Shown here one piece after another: positions 1-7,473 of a stretch of DNA of 13,008 nucleotides. The translations under genes and the position numbers were made by a program. The notes under the pieces are model-generated. The model did not search any database. It was not told the DNA's origin and saw only the letters and a list, made by a program, of their open reading frames with translations. Origin of the DNA: Thermoleophilia bacterium (lineage in GTDB: Bacteria > Actinomycetota > Thermoleophilia > Gaiellales > SKUG01); NCBI GenBank assembly GCA_025964405.1, contig JAOPYW010000235.1, forward strand, positions 1 to 13,008, read 5' to 3'. The number at the start of each line of letters is the position of its first letter. The stretch's first letter is position 1.

Positions 1-47
1 CAACGCGATGCGCGAGGTTGCTCGCCTGCGCGGCGTCTCGACCCGCG
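1..47 (+). repeat. 47-bp direct repeat, copy 1 (at the window edge)
   Basis: The first 47 bases of the window are identical to 628-674; the match stops at base 48 (g versus c at 675). The offset of 627 bp is a multiple of three, so both copies encode the same peptide (NAMREVARLRGVSTR) in the same frame of the unknown gene. The repeat may continue left of the window. It could be a genuine intragenic repeat or an artefact of assembly at a contig end. Confidence 0.9.
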
Positions 48-943
48 GTGACTCCAGCGACGGCATGCTGCTGACGGCGGAGGTCTCCGACGTCGACATC
101 CAGTCGATCATCGCCGGTGCCGGAAGCGGCCCCGTGCTGACCGAGGGCGCGCTCGACGTGCCCGTCGCCGCCGCGATCATGCAGCGACCCGCCAGCTCGA
201 TGCGCAGCGAGGACCTGGTGCAGCTGCACGAGGAGCTGCGCTGGGCCGAGAGCAAGCTCATGCAGGCGTCGGAGCGACTGGCCGAGGCGCAGGAGGCCCA
301 GCGCAAGGATCTCGTCGCGCTGGCCATCATGCGCCGTGAGCTGCTCGGCTCGTTCCTCGCGGAGCGACGCTGGCTCGAGGGTGGCATGCAGTACTTCAGC
401 GACCAGCTCCCGACCTTCTCCTCCCGTGAGGTGGAACTCGCCGGGCTCGTCGAGAGCGGTGTGCGCACCGAGGGCGTCATCTTCGAACTGGCAGCCGTGC
501 GCACCGAGCGCAAGCTGCTCGAGCTCGCGCTCGGCCAGTCGGTGGCACAGGTCGCACGCATCGACGACAACGAGGCGACCAGCGAGTTCCAGGTCGCCAG
601 CGAGGCCTACGACCGTGATCCCGACGGCAACGCGATGCGCGAGGTTGCTCGCCTGCGCGGCGTCTCGACCCGCGCCCGCCGCGAGGCCCTGCGCCTGCAG
701 GGCGATGCTCGCGAACTGCTCGAATCGCTCGACATCGTGGGCGGCATGGGTGAAGTCACCGCAGCCGCGGCCTTCCTCGCTGCCGAGTACGAGGGCGACA
801 GCCGCAGCGCCGAGCGCATGCAGGCCGTTCGTGCAGCACAGGTCGAGCGGGAGCTGCGCGCCCTGCCCGAGCCCGAGGCCGACTGGAAGGCCGGTCTCAA
901 GCACCCGGTGCAGTACATGCGAGCTCGTCGCACCACGCGCTAG
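2..943 (+). CDS. Hypothetical helix-rich soluble protein, 5' end uncertain
   Basis: I do not recognise this family. The frame is open through the left edge and ends at TAG 941-943, so the gene may start outside the window. In-window start candidates are ATG at 8 (inside the 47-bp repeat) and ATG at 65 (292 aa); neither has a clear Shine-Dalgarno sequence. Counting from ATG 65, residues 48-90 are rich in Glu, Gln, Arg, Leu and Ala and look like a coiled coil; further charged helices cover about 120-168 and 187-225. The C-terminus is basic (ends RARRTTR). There is no signal peptide, membrane segment or catalytic motif that I can see. Codon use is strongly GC3-biased, as in the nuo genes, which supports real coding. 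It converges on nuoN and shares no evident function with it. A structural or scaffold role is only a guess. Confidence 0.72.
   Translation, partial: NAMREVARLRGVSTRGDSSDGMLLTAEVSDVDIQSIIAGAGSGPVLTEGALDVPVAAAIMQRPASSMRSEDLVQLHEELRWAESKLMQASERLAEAQEAQRKDLVALAIMRRELLGSFLAERRWLEGGMQYFSDQLPTFSSREVELAGLVESGVRTEGVIFELAAVRTERKLLELALGQSVAQVARIDDNEATSEFQVASEAYDRDPDGNAMREVARLRGVSTRARREALRLQGDARELLESLDIVGGMGEVTAAAAFLAAEYEGDSRSAERMQAVRAAQVERELRALPEPEADWKAGLKHPVQYMRARRTTR
628..674 (+). repeat. 47-bp direct repeat, copy 2 (internal)
   Basis: This is the second perfect copy of bases 1-47, inside the unknown plus-strand gene. Here the peptide fits its surroundings well: it is preceded by an Asp-rich turn (DRDPDGN) and continues as a basic helix (ARREALRLQGDARELLESLD). 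This copy therefore looks like the native location. Confidence 0.9.
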
Positions 944-991
944 TCGCAGGTCGACATCGAATGTCAGTCGGGGGAGAGCGCGAGGAGCGAG

Positions 992-1016
992 GGTCGTCCA
1001 GCTTGCTGGCATGACC
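992..1016. terminator. Weak hairpin candidate, possible terminator of the plus-strand gene
   Basis: GGTC (992-995) pairs with GACC (1013-1016), and CCAGC (998-1002) pairs with GCTGG (1005-1009), with a small internal loop (GT/CAT) and a very tight 2-nt tip. It starts about 50 bp after the TAG of the unknown gene. There is no following T-run, so this is a tentative call. Confidence 0.25.
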
Positions 1017-1034
1017 GAGCGACGACGTGCGTCA

Positions 1035-1077
1035 GCGGAGCTGCTGCGCACGTGCGCGGCTCCCTTGCCGACTCCGC
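1035..1077. terminator. Nested GC-rich hairpin, possible bidirectional terminator
   Basis: An outer stem, GCGGAG (1035-1040) with CTCCGC (1072-1077), encloses a self-complementary core at 1043-1060. The centre of that core is a perfect 12-bp palindrome (GCGCACGTGCGC, 1046-1057). It sits about 30 bp past the nuoN stop on the minus strand and about 90 bp past the plus-strand gene, a suitable place to end both transcripts. No T-tract flanks it. The palindrome could also be a protein-binding site. Confidence 0.35.
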
Positions 1078-1108
1078 GGGCGAACGGGTTTCGCGCGGCG
1101 CCCAGCAC

Positions 1109-2785
1109 CTACTCGACCGGCGCGACGTCCTCGGGACTGGCCGCAGCGGCGTCGGTCGACGAGCCGCCGGTCTCCTCCGCCGCCTGGTGGTCGGTGCACG
1201 AGGAGCCGACGTCGAGCAGGGCCATCTTGGCGTCGCAGCCGAGGTCGAGCACGGGCTCGGGCACGAAGGCGAGCACGAGCGTCGCGGCGGCGAGCAACAC
1301 CCCGACGAGCGCGATCACCGGCGCACGGCCGGGGGTTCGCACGGGCGTGGCGGGCACGGGATGTGACGGCTCGCCCGTCATGACCTCATCCCGGGGATCA
1401 CCGCTCTCATCGATCGCGACCGACGGGGCGGGTAGTGAGGCGGCGAAGGCTTCGGCCCGCGCCTCATCGGGCTGGTGCATGTAGAGCTCGACGAGGATCC
1501 GGAGGTAGTAGGCGAGGCTCACGACCGAGCCGAGCACCGCGACGAAGGCGAGCCAGGCGTAGCCGTGGTCGACCGCCGCGCCGAACAGCGCGAACTTCGA
1601 GAAGAAGCCCGCGGTCGGCGGGATGCCCGCGAGCGACAGGGCGCAGAGCGCCATGCCGAATGCCGGCAGCGCGACGAGCACGGAACGACCCTCGGGGATC
1701 CACCCGCGACCCGCGAGGTCGGCGAGCGTGGCATCGCGCCCCAGGTCGCGTTCGAGCACGAGCACGTAGGCGAACGCGCCGAGCGTCATCGCGCTGTAGA
1801 CGATGAGCGCATAGACGAGTGCGGGGATGCCCGAGCCCTCCCACCCGACGAGGCCCACGAGCAGGTAGCCCGCCTGGGCGATCGACGAGTAACCGAGCAG
1901 GCGCTTGAGATGGGTCTGGATGAGCGCACCGACGTTGCCGACGACGATGCTCGTCACGGCGATGCCGGCAACGACGGGCACCCAGGCGTCTGACTCGGGA
2001 GCGAACGACGTCGTCAGCACGCGGGCGAGCACGAGGAACGCCACCGACTTGGTCGCGGTCGACATGAACGCGGTCACGGGAGTGCCAGCACCTTCGTAGA
2101 CATCGGGCGTCCACCAATGCATGGGCGCTGCGCTCACCTTGAAAGCGAGGCCGCCGAGCACCATCGCGGCGCCCGTCCAGACGAGCACGCCGCGATGCGA
2201 AGCCTCGGCGACTCCGGCGATGTCGAACGTGCCGGTCGCGCCATAGACGAGCGCCGTGCCGTAGAGCAGGATCGCGCTCGAGAGGCCGCCGAGGATGAGG
2301 TACTTGAGCCCCGACTCGAGCGATGCGGCGCGCTCGGCGTCGAGCGCGCAGAGCACGTAGAGCGCGATCGAGAACAGCTCGAGGCCGACGAACAGCGAGA
2401 CGAACGAGCCCGCGGCGACGAACAGGCCCATGCCGCAGACGGCCGAGAGCACGAGCGCGTGGAACTCACCGTGGCGGCCGTCGTCGCTCCGCCCACGCGC
2501 ACCGAACACCACCGCGATGAGGGCGGAGCTGAGCGCGATGATGCGGCCCACGTTCGCGAGCTCGTCGGAATCGACCTGGCCGTTGAACGCACCGTAGGTC
2601 GTGACGTGGAACCGGGCGATGGTGAAGCCGAGGGCGATCGCGAGGGTGAGCAGCGACAGCACGAGCACCGTGCCGCGCACCTTGGCACCCTTGCCGAGAC
2701 CGATGAGCAGCACGAGCATCGCGCCGACGGCGGTGATCAGTTCGGGCCCGATCGCGAGCCACTGGAGTTCGGGCTTCGGAATCAT
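1109..2785 (-). CDS. nuoN: NADH-quinone oxidoreductase subunit N (antiporter-like proton pump)
   Basis: NuoN is one of three Mrp-antiporter-like membrane subunits of complex I and is thought to move one proton per cycle. The 558-aa product has about 14 transmembrane segments. Pump residues are present: E136 in TM5 (LELFSIALYVL), K216 in TM7 (FKVSAAPMHWWTPDVYEG), K246 and the broken-helix K397 (GFFSKF). It is longer than E. coli NuoN (about 485 aa) because of a hydrophilic stretch at about 437-487 before the last membrane helix (489-509) and a polar, acidic C-terminal tail containing C517 and C530. I chose ATG 2785 because it overlaps the nuoM stop by 4 nt (ATGA) and has a GAGGAAG sequence just upstream; the frame stays open to an earlier ATG at 2950, which would add 55 non-homologous residues. 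It is the last gene of the operon. Confidence 0.97.
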   Translation of the reverse strand: MIPKPELQWLAIGPELITAVGAMLVLLIGLGKGAKVRGTVLVLSLLTLAIALGFTIARFHVTTYGAFNGQVDSDELANVGRIIALSSALIAVVFGARGRSDDGRHGEFHALVLSAVCGMGLFVAAGSFVSLFVGLELFSIALYVLCALDAERAASLESGLKYLILGGLSSAILLYGTALVYGATGTFDIAGVAEASHRGVLVWTGAAMVLGGLAFKVSAAPMHWWTPDVYEGAGTPVTAFMSTATKSVAFLVLARVLTTSFAPESDAWVPVVAGIAVTSIVVGNVGALIQTHLKRLLGYSSIAQAGYLLVGLVGWEGSGIPALVYALIVYSAMTLGAFAYVLVLERDLGRDATLADLAGRGWIPEGRSVLVALPAFGMALCALSLAGIPPTAGFFSKFALFGAAVDHGYAWLAFVAVLGSVVSLAYYLRILVELYMHQPDEARAEAFAASLPAPSVAIDESGDPRDEVMTGEPSHPVPATPVRTPGRAPVIALVGVLLAAATLVLAFVPEPVLDLGCDAKMALLDVGSSCTDHQAAEETGGSSTDAAAASPEDVAPVE

Positions 2786-4455
2786 TCGGCTTCCTCGCTT
2801 GCCCTGACGCTGGGCTCGACGGCATCTGCAGCGACCAGCGGGTCGGCACTCGTTCGAATCTCGACGGGCGGCTGGTTCATCGCGCGGCGCGCGACGTTGG
2901 GCCACACGCTCAGGGCGAGCAGCACGAGCACCACCGGCAGCACGAGCCACAGCTCGCGCCCTCGGAGGTCACCGCCGAAGCGCGTCGACGCCTCGGCCGA
3001 GTCAGCAGCGGTCGTCTCCGAGGAGGAGAACAGGCCGCCTGCGATGAGGCGGAGCGCGTACATCGCAGCGAGCACGACGGCGAGTGCGCCGATGGTCGCG
3101 ACGAGCGGACCACTCACGTCACCGCGGAAGGCACCGGCCAGGATGAGCAGCTCCCCCGCGAAGCTCGACGCGCCGGGCACGGCCAGGGTCAGCATCGTGA
3201 GCACGAGCGCGATCGACAGCAGGCGCGGGCGGCCCGTGCCGAGCGCGCCGAGTCGCGCGAAGGTGCGCTCGCCGGTGCGGGTCTCGATGATGCCGATGAG
3301 CAGGAACATGCCGGCGCTGATCAGGCCGTGGTTGAGGGTCTGGAGGTAGGCGCCACTGAGCGCCTGGCGACCACCGTCACCCGTGAAGCTCATGAGCCCG
3401 AGGACGATGAGCCCCATCTGGGCGAGCGACGAGTAGGCGACCACGCCGCGCAGGTCGGGCTGGCGGAAGGCGGCGAGCGACCCGTAGATCAGGGTCGCGA
3501 GGGCGCCCCAGGTCAGCGCCGTGCCCCAGCCGCCCTCGAGCAGGTGCGGGAAGAGCGGGAGCACGATCACGAAGAACCCGAAGAACGCCGCCTTGGAGAT
3601 GAGCCCGGAGAGCACCGCGGTGACCTCGATCGGGGCCGTTCGGTAGGTCAGTGGCATCCAGCCGTGGAAGGGGATGAGCGGTGCCTTGATCGCGAAGGCG
3701 AGCACGAACGATGCGAGCACCCACCACTGCAGGTGGAGGTCGCCGTTGCTGGCGAGGTCGGCGAGCAGCGGCAGCGAGAACGTGTGGGCGCTGTCGCCTG
3801 CTGCTCCGGCGCCCTTCGCGATCGCCTGGTTGGCGGCGTGACCCACGCCCAGCACGCCGACCAGCATCGGCAGGCTGCCGAGCAGCGTGTAGATGAACAT
3901 CGTGAGCGTCGCCTTCACGCGATGCTCGCCGCCCCACACGCCGACGAGGATGAGCAGCGGCACGAGCATGAGTTCGAACAGCACGTAGAACAGCACGAGG
4001 TCACGCGCGACGAACAGGCCCGTGATGGCGGCTGCGGTGATCCACAGCAGGCCGTGCATCGGCGCGGGGCGCTCGCGATCCGCCCACCACGTGAACATGG
4101 TGGCGCTGACGGTCACCAGTGCCGTGAGCGCAGCGAGGCCGAGCGCGGCCCAGCCGACCGCGACGTGGAACTGCACGCCGAACTGCGGGAACCAGTCGTA
4201 GCACTGCGCCAGCACGGCGTGCGAGCCGTTGCCGGCGACCTGCTGCTCACACGACGGGAGTGCGCTCGAACCGAACGCCTCCTGGAAGCGGTGCAGCTGG
4301 ATGCCGGTCACGGTGAGCAGGAGCGCCTGCGCCAGGAAGGTCACGAGCGACGTGATCGCCGCAGCGCGGCGGGTCAGCATCGACATCGCCACGAGGCCGC
4401 CGGCCGCGGGGACGATGATCATGAGCGTCGGTAGTGAGAATGCGTGGTCGCCCAT
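2782..4455 (-). CDS. nuoM: NADH-quinone oxidoreductase subunit M (antiporter-like proton pump)
   Basis: NuoM is the middle antiporter-like pump of the complex I membrane arm. The 557-aa product has about 14 membrane helices. Key charges are present: E161 in TM5 (LFELMLVPL), K257 in TM7 (FAIKAPLIPFHGW), K288 (LISKAAFFG) and E435 in TM12 (SFAGELLIL). Two motifs differ from the common type: HGWMPLTY at about 265-271 where HGWLPDA is usual, and FRQPDLRGVVAY at about 330-341 where FAQTDIKR is usual. A hydrophilic loop or tail lies at about 477-500, and again from about 528 after the last membrane helix. The start is 5 nt after the nuoL stop, the only non-overlapping junction in the operon; a GAAGGG element lies upstream. 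The stop overlaps the nuoN start by 4 nt. Confidence 0.97.
   Translation of the reverse strand: MGDHAFSLPTLMIIVPAAGGLVAMSMLTRRAAAITSLVTFLAQALLLTVTGIQLHRFQEAFGSSALPSCEQQVAGNGSHAVLAQCYDWFPQFGVQFHVAVGWAALGLAALTALVTVSATMFTWWADRERPAPMHGLLWITAAAITGLFVARDLVLFYVLFELMLVPLLILVGVWGGEHRVKATLTMFIYTLLGSLPMLVGVLGVGHAANQAIAKGAGAAGDSAHTFSLPLLADLASNGDLHLQWWVLASFVLAFAIKAPLIPFHGWMPLTYRTAPIEVTAVLSGLISKAAFFGFFVIVLPLFPHLLEGGWGTALTWGALATLIYGSLAAFRQPDLRGVVAYSSLAQMGLIVLGLMSFTGDGGRQALSGAYLQTLNHGLISAGMFLLIGIIETRTGERTFARLGALGTGRPRLLSIALVLTMLTLAVPGASSFAGELLILAGAFRGDVSGPLVATIGALAVVLAAMYALRLIAGGLFSSSETTAADSAEASTRFGGDLRGRELWLVLPVVLVLLALSVWPNVARRAMNQPPVEIRTSADPLVAADAVEPSVRASEEAE
2790..2796 (-). promoter_or_regulatory. Ribosome binding site of nuoN
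   Basis: GAGGAAG on the minus strand ends 4 nt before ATG 2785, the same layout as at nuoG. It decides the nuoN start over the in-frame ATG at 2950. Confidence 0.7.
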
Positions 4456-4460
4456 GCCGG

Positions 4461-6431
4461 TCAGCTGCCCTTCACCCAGAGGAATGCGACGACCACCGCG
4501 ACGAACGCGACGCCGGTGCCGAAGGCGTAGACGCGCAGGAGGCCCGACTGGGCAGCTCCCACGATGCGACTGCCGTCACGGAAGGCCACCTCGACCTCGT
4601 CGAACGTCGCGGCCGTGGCAGCCGTGTCGAGCGTCGCCGTCGTGCTCGCGATGCCCTGCACCGGTCGAGCGACGGTGGCGTCGTAGAACGCGTCCCAGCC
4701 GAAGGCGCGCTGGAACACGCGCTCCAGGCGCGGGAATCGCGTGCGCATCGAGCTCGTCGTCGTGCGACCCCAGATCAGCCACGCGCCGAGGATGCCCAGG
4801 AAGGCGGCGCCGAGGCCGACGGTCAACGCGAGCAGCCAGTTCTTCGCGGTGCTGAACTCGACCGCCTCGAGCGCCTCGCGGGTCGGCGCGGCATGCGCGC
4901 CGTGGAGGAAGTCGCCCGGGATGTTGGTCACGCCCGGGATGCCGATGAGGCCCCCCACGAGGGTCAGCAGGCCGAGCACGGCGACCGGCCAGAACATCGA
5001 CTTCGGTGCCTCCCCGTGCTCGTTCGTCGCGTGGCCGTGGTGCATGACCTGGCCGCGGCCGTACTGCTCGACGAGCTCACTCGGCTGGCCATGGAAGACG
5101 AGGAACACGAGCCGGAATCCGTAGAGCCCGGTGAGGATGGCGCCGGCGACGGCGAGGCCGTAGACCGCGTAGCTCCAGCCGCCGTACACGTCACCCGACG
5201 CGAGCAGGAACCCGAGGATCTCGTCCTTCGAGAAGAACCCCGCGAACGGGATCACGCCCGCGAGCGCGAGGGAGCCCGCGAGGAAGAGCAGGTAGGTCTT
5301 CGGCATGTACTTCTTGAGGCCGCCCATGCGGCGGATGTCCTGCTCGTCGGCGAGCGCGTGGATGACCATGCCCGCGCCGAGGAAGAGCAGCGCCTTGAAG
5401 AACGCGTGCGTCATCAGGTGGAACATCGCCGCCTGGTACGCGCCGATGCCCGCCGCGACGAACATGTAGCCGATCTGGCTCATCGTCGAGTACGCGATCA
5501 CGCGCTTGATGTCGGTCTGCGCGAGCGCCGTGAAGCCCGCCATGAGCAGGGTCAGGCCGCCGATCACGACGATCAGCTCCTGCGCATGGATCGAGAGGTC
5601 GAAGATGGGGTGCAGTCGGGCGATCGCGTAGACGCCGGCGGTGACCATCGTCGCCGCATGGATGAGCGCCGACACTGGGGTCGGACCCTCCATCGCGTCA
5701 GGCAGCCAGGTGTGCAGGGGGAGCTGTGCACTCTTCGCGAGCGCGCCTCCCAGCAGGAGCGCGCAGATGCCGAACGCCATGCCCGAGTTGTTGGCGACGT
5801 GGTTCGGCAGCTCGGCGAACACCCGCGTGAAGCCGAGCTCGCCGCTCTCGCGGAACACGAGGAAGAGCCCGAGCATGATCGACACGTCGCCGATCGCATT
5901 CACGATGAACGCCTTCTTGGCGGCCGCGGCCGCGGTCGGGCGGTCGTGCCAGAACCCGATCAGCAGGTAGCTCGCCATGCCGACGAGGCCCCACCCGATG
6001 AGCAGGAAGACGAGGTTGCCCGCGAGCACCAGCGTGAGCATCGAGAACACGAACAGGTTGAGGTACGCCATGAAGCGGCGCTTCTGCGGGTCGCCCGCCA
6101 TGTAGCCGAGCGAGTAGATGTGGATGAGCAGGCCGACGCCCGTCACCACGAGCAGCATCCAGATCGAGAGCGGGTCGACGTAGATGTCGAAGTCGACGTG
6201 GAACCGTCCGCTCGACAGCCAGGTGAATGCCTTCGACACGACCGCGTGCTCGCGGTCGTCGGCGTTCCACTTGAGCAGCGTCAGGGCGGCGCATGCGAAC
6301 GAGACGACCATCGCGAACACCGACACGAACCCGGCCGCGCGCACGGGCAGGCGCGATCCGCCGAGCAGGATGACCAGCACGCCGGCGAGCGGTGCGAGGT
6401 AGGCGAGCCATGCGTGGAATGCGATGCCCAT
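4461..6431 (-). CDS. nuoL: NADH-quinone oxidoreductase subunit L (distal antiporter-like proton pump)
   Basis: NuoL is the distal proton pump; its long C-terminal amphipathic helix runs along the membrane arm. The 656-aa product aligns closely by eye with E. coli NuoL. It has TM7 K233 (LAKSAQLPLHTWLPDAMEGP), H258 (PVSALIHAATM), TM8-9 TDIKRVIAYSTMSQIGYMF, K346 (HAFFKALLFL), K402/D403 (GFFSKDEIL) and D182 in TM6. The lateral-helix region is about 565-630 and a final membrane helix is at about 636-653. The oddity is residue 148: the TM5 motif reads GWGLVGMASYLLIGFW, with Gly (codon GGC) where E. coli and most homologues have Glu (E144, GWEGVG). The surrounding match is uninterrupted, so this is not a frameshift. 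The start ATG shares one base with the nuoK stop (TGATG), with GGAG about 10 nt upstream. Confidence 0.98.
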   Translation of the reverse strand: MGIAFHAWLAYLAPLAGVLVILLGGSRLPVRAAGFVSVFAMVVSFACAALTLLKWNADDREHAVVSKAFTWLSSGRFHVDFDIYVDPLSIWMLLVVTGVGLLIHIYSLGYMAGDPQKRRFMAYLNLFVFSMLTLVLAGNLVFLLIGWGLVGMASYLLIGFWHDRPTAAAAAKKAFIVNAIGDVSIMLGLFLVFRESGELGFTRVFAELPNHVANNSGMAFGICALLLGGALAKSAQLPLHTWLPDAMEGPTPVSALIHAATMVTAGVYAIARLHPIFDLSIHAQELIVVIGGLTLLMAGFTALAQTDIKRVIAYSTMSQIGYMFVAAGIGAYQAAMFHLMTHAFFKALLFLGAGMVIHALADEQDIRRMGGLKKYMPKTYLLFLAGSLALAGVIPFAGFFSKDEILGFLLASGDVYGGWSYAVYGLAVAGAILTGLYGFRLVFLVFHGQPSELVEQYGRGQVMHHGHATNEHGEAPKSMFWPVAVLGLLTLVGGLIGIPGVTNIPGDFLHGAHAAPTREALEAVEFSTAKNWLLALTVGLGAAFLGILGAWLIWGRTTTSSMRTRFPRLERVFQRAFGWDAFYDATVARPVQGIASTTATLDTAATAATFDEVEVAFRDGSRIVGAAQSGLLRVYAFGTGVAFVAVVVAFLWVKGS

Positions 6432-6736
6432 CAGCCGTGCAGCTCCGTCATGTCATCGGTGTCGAGCTCGCGACGCAGGTGGCTCAGCGCGACCACGATG
6501 CCGAGGCCGACGACGACCTCGCTCGCGGCGATCGCCATGACCATGATCGCGAAGACCTGTCCGTCGTGGGCGCCGTGCACGCGGGAGAACCCGACCAGCG
6601 CCAGGTTGGCGGCGTTGAGCATGATCTCGATCGAGAGCAGCACGACGAGCGCGTTGCGGCGCAGCAGCACGCCGGCCGCACCGATCGCGAAGAGCACGCC
6701 ACTGAGGGCCACGAACCATTCGGGTGAGACCGTCAT
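6431..6736 (-). CDS. nuoK: NADH-quinone oxidoreductase subunit K
   Basis: NuoK is a small membrane subunit (101 aa, standard family length) with three transmembrane helices at about 6-25, 29-50 and 60-84. It links the quinone-end proton path to the antiporter-like subunits. The two conserved membrane glutamates are present: E37 (VVLLSIEIMLNAANLAL) and E73 (MAIAASEVVVGLGI), matching E. coli E36 and E72. The start overlaps the nuoJ stop by 4 nt (ATGA) and has an AAAGGAG Shine-Dalgarno sequence 8 nt upstream. The stop shares one base with the nuoL start. Confidence 0.98.
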   Translation of the reverse strand: MTVSPEWFVALSGVLFAIGAAGVLLRRNALVVLLSIEIMLNAANLALVGFSRVHGAHDGQVFAIMVMAIAASEVVVGLGIVVALSHLRRELDTDDMTELHG

Positions 6737-7473
6737 GATGCGGGCTCCTTTCCGCCGTCGGCGTCAGCGGCGGTGTCAGTGCGGGGAGCGGTGGGCGCCG
6801 TGCGACGCGTGCGACGCAGCTCGGCCTCGGCCGAGGCGTGCACCGCCTTCTGCTGGTCGGCGCTGCGGGTCTGCATGAGCTTGCGCATGCGGTCGTGGCG
6901 GGCGCGGCCGGTCAGGCCGAGCACGATGCCGCCGATCGCGGCGACGAGCAGCACGAGGCTGGTGACCTCGAACTCGAGCAGGTAGTCGGTGAGGAACGTC
7001 TCGCCGATCGCCGAGGGCGTACCGAAGTCATGGCCTGCCGCCGTGTCGGCGAGCTTCGAGACCGTGTCGGGGAAATCGCTGCCGATGATCACGCCGACGA
7101 GGATGCCGCCGAGGCCGAGCACCGTCAGGAGCGCGAACGGCCACACGAGCTTCGCGCGACGACGATCGGAGAACACCTCGCGACGGTCGCCCAGGTAGGC
7201 GATGACGAAGAGGAAGAGCACGACCACCGCTCCCGCGTAGACCAGCACCTGCGCGAGCGCCACGAAGGGCTGGTCGAGCATGAGGTAGAGCACGCCGAGC
7301 GAGACGAAGTTGAGGAGCAGGCTGAGCGCCGACACGAACGGGTCGCTCGCGCTCACGACCACGATCGCGCCGATGACCGCGGCGAGCGCGAACAGGGCGA
7401 AGAGCGCGACCTCGAAGATCGAGCCGGGCACGTCGAAGTTGATGCCGCCGGCGACGAGGAAGGCGGAGGTCAT
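6733..7473 (-). CDS. nuoJ: NADH-quinone oxidoreductase subunit J
   Basis: NuoJ is a membrane subunit of complex I with five predicted helices at about 18-40, 46-65, 70-94, 109-131 and 168-188. The diagnostic TM3 motif QVLVYAGAVVVLFLFV (75-90), the site of the pi-bulge helix, is intact. So is the last-helix signature IGETFLTDYLLEFEVTSL (about 156-173). A charged, low-complexity tail of about 58 residues (189-246), rich in Arg, Ala, Thr and Asp, follows the last helix and makes the protein (246 aa) longer than E. coli NuoJ (184 aa). I chose ATG 7473 because it overlaps the nuoI stop by 4 nt and follows GGAAGGGGAAG; the open frame upstream to an ATG at 7725 encodes Arg-rich sequence antiparallel to no family member and overlaps nuoI. 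Confidence 0.97.
   Translation of the reverse strand: MTSAFLVAGGINFDVPGSIFEVALFALFALAAVIGAIVVVSASDPFVSALSLLLNFVSLGVLYLMLDQPFVALAQVLVYAGAVVVLFLFVIAYLGDRREVFSDRRRAKLVWPFALLTVLGLGGILVGVIIGSDFPDTVSKLADTAAGHDFGTPSAIGETFLTDYLLEFEVTSLVLLVAAIGGIVLGLTGRARHDRMRKLMQTRSADQQKAVHASAEAELRRTRRTAPTAPRTDTAADADGGKEPAS
6745..6751 (-). promoter_or_regulatory. Ribosome binding site of nuoK
   Basis: AAAGGAG on the minus strand lies 8 nt before ATG 6736. It is the closest match to the consensus Shine-Dalgarno sequence in the operon. Confidence 0.75.

Larger units (their letters stand above)
944..1108. other. Convergent intergenic region between the unknown gene and nuoN
   Basis: These 165 bp lie between two converging stop codons. 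I see no convincing small gene: the plus-strand frames crossing it are shadows that run on into antisense nuoN. It holds two inverted-repeat structures, listed separately, which could end transcription from one or both sides. No T-tract follows either structure on either strand, so intrinsic termination would be of the T-poor kind often proposed for GC-rich actinobacteria, or Rho-dependent. Confidence 0.6.

Noticed and set aside
336..1484. 382-codon plus-strand frame spanning the end of the unknown gene, the gap and antisense nuoN
   Set aside because: It overlaps the better-supported frame ending at 943 and then antisense nuoN. Its Ser/Arg/Ala/Pro-rich translation is that of an out-of-frame GC-rich shadow.
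1109..6431. Mrp-type cation/proton antiporter or hydrogenase membrane genes instead of nuoL, nuoM and nuoN
   Set aside because: The three genes occur in L-M-N order after nuoK with subunit-specific motifs, including the NuoL lateral-helix region, and there are no Mrp C-G or hydrogenase genes.
4434..6878. 814-codon open frame on the plus strand opposite nuoL and nuoK
   Set aside because: It crosses two well-supported minus-strand genes and has low-complexity Glu/Arg/His composition. Other long plus-strand frames (2117-3349, 3328-4434, 8369-9454) were rejected for the same reason.
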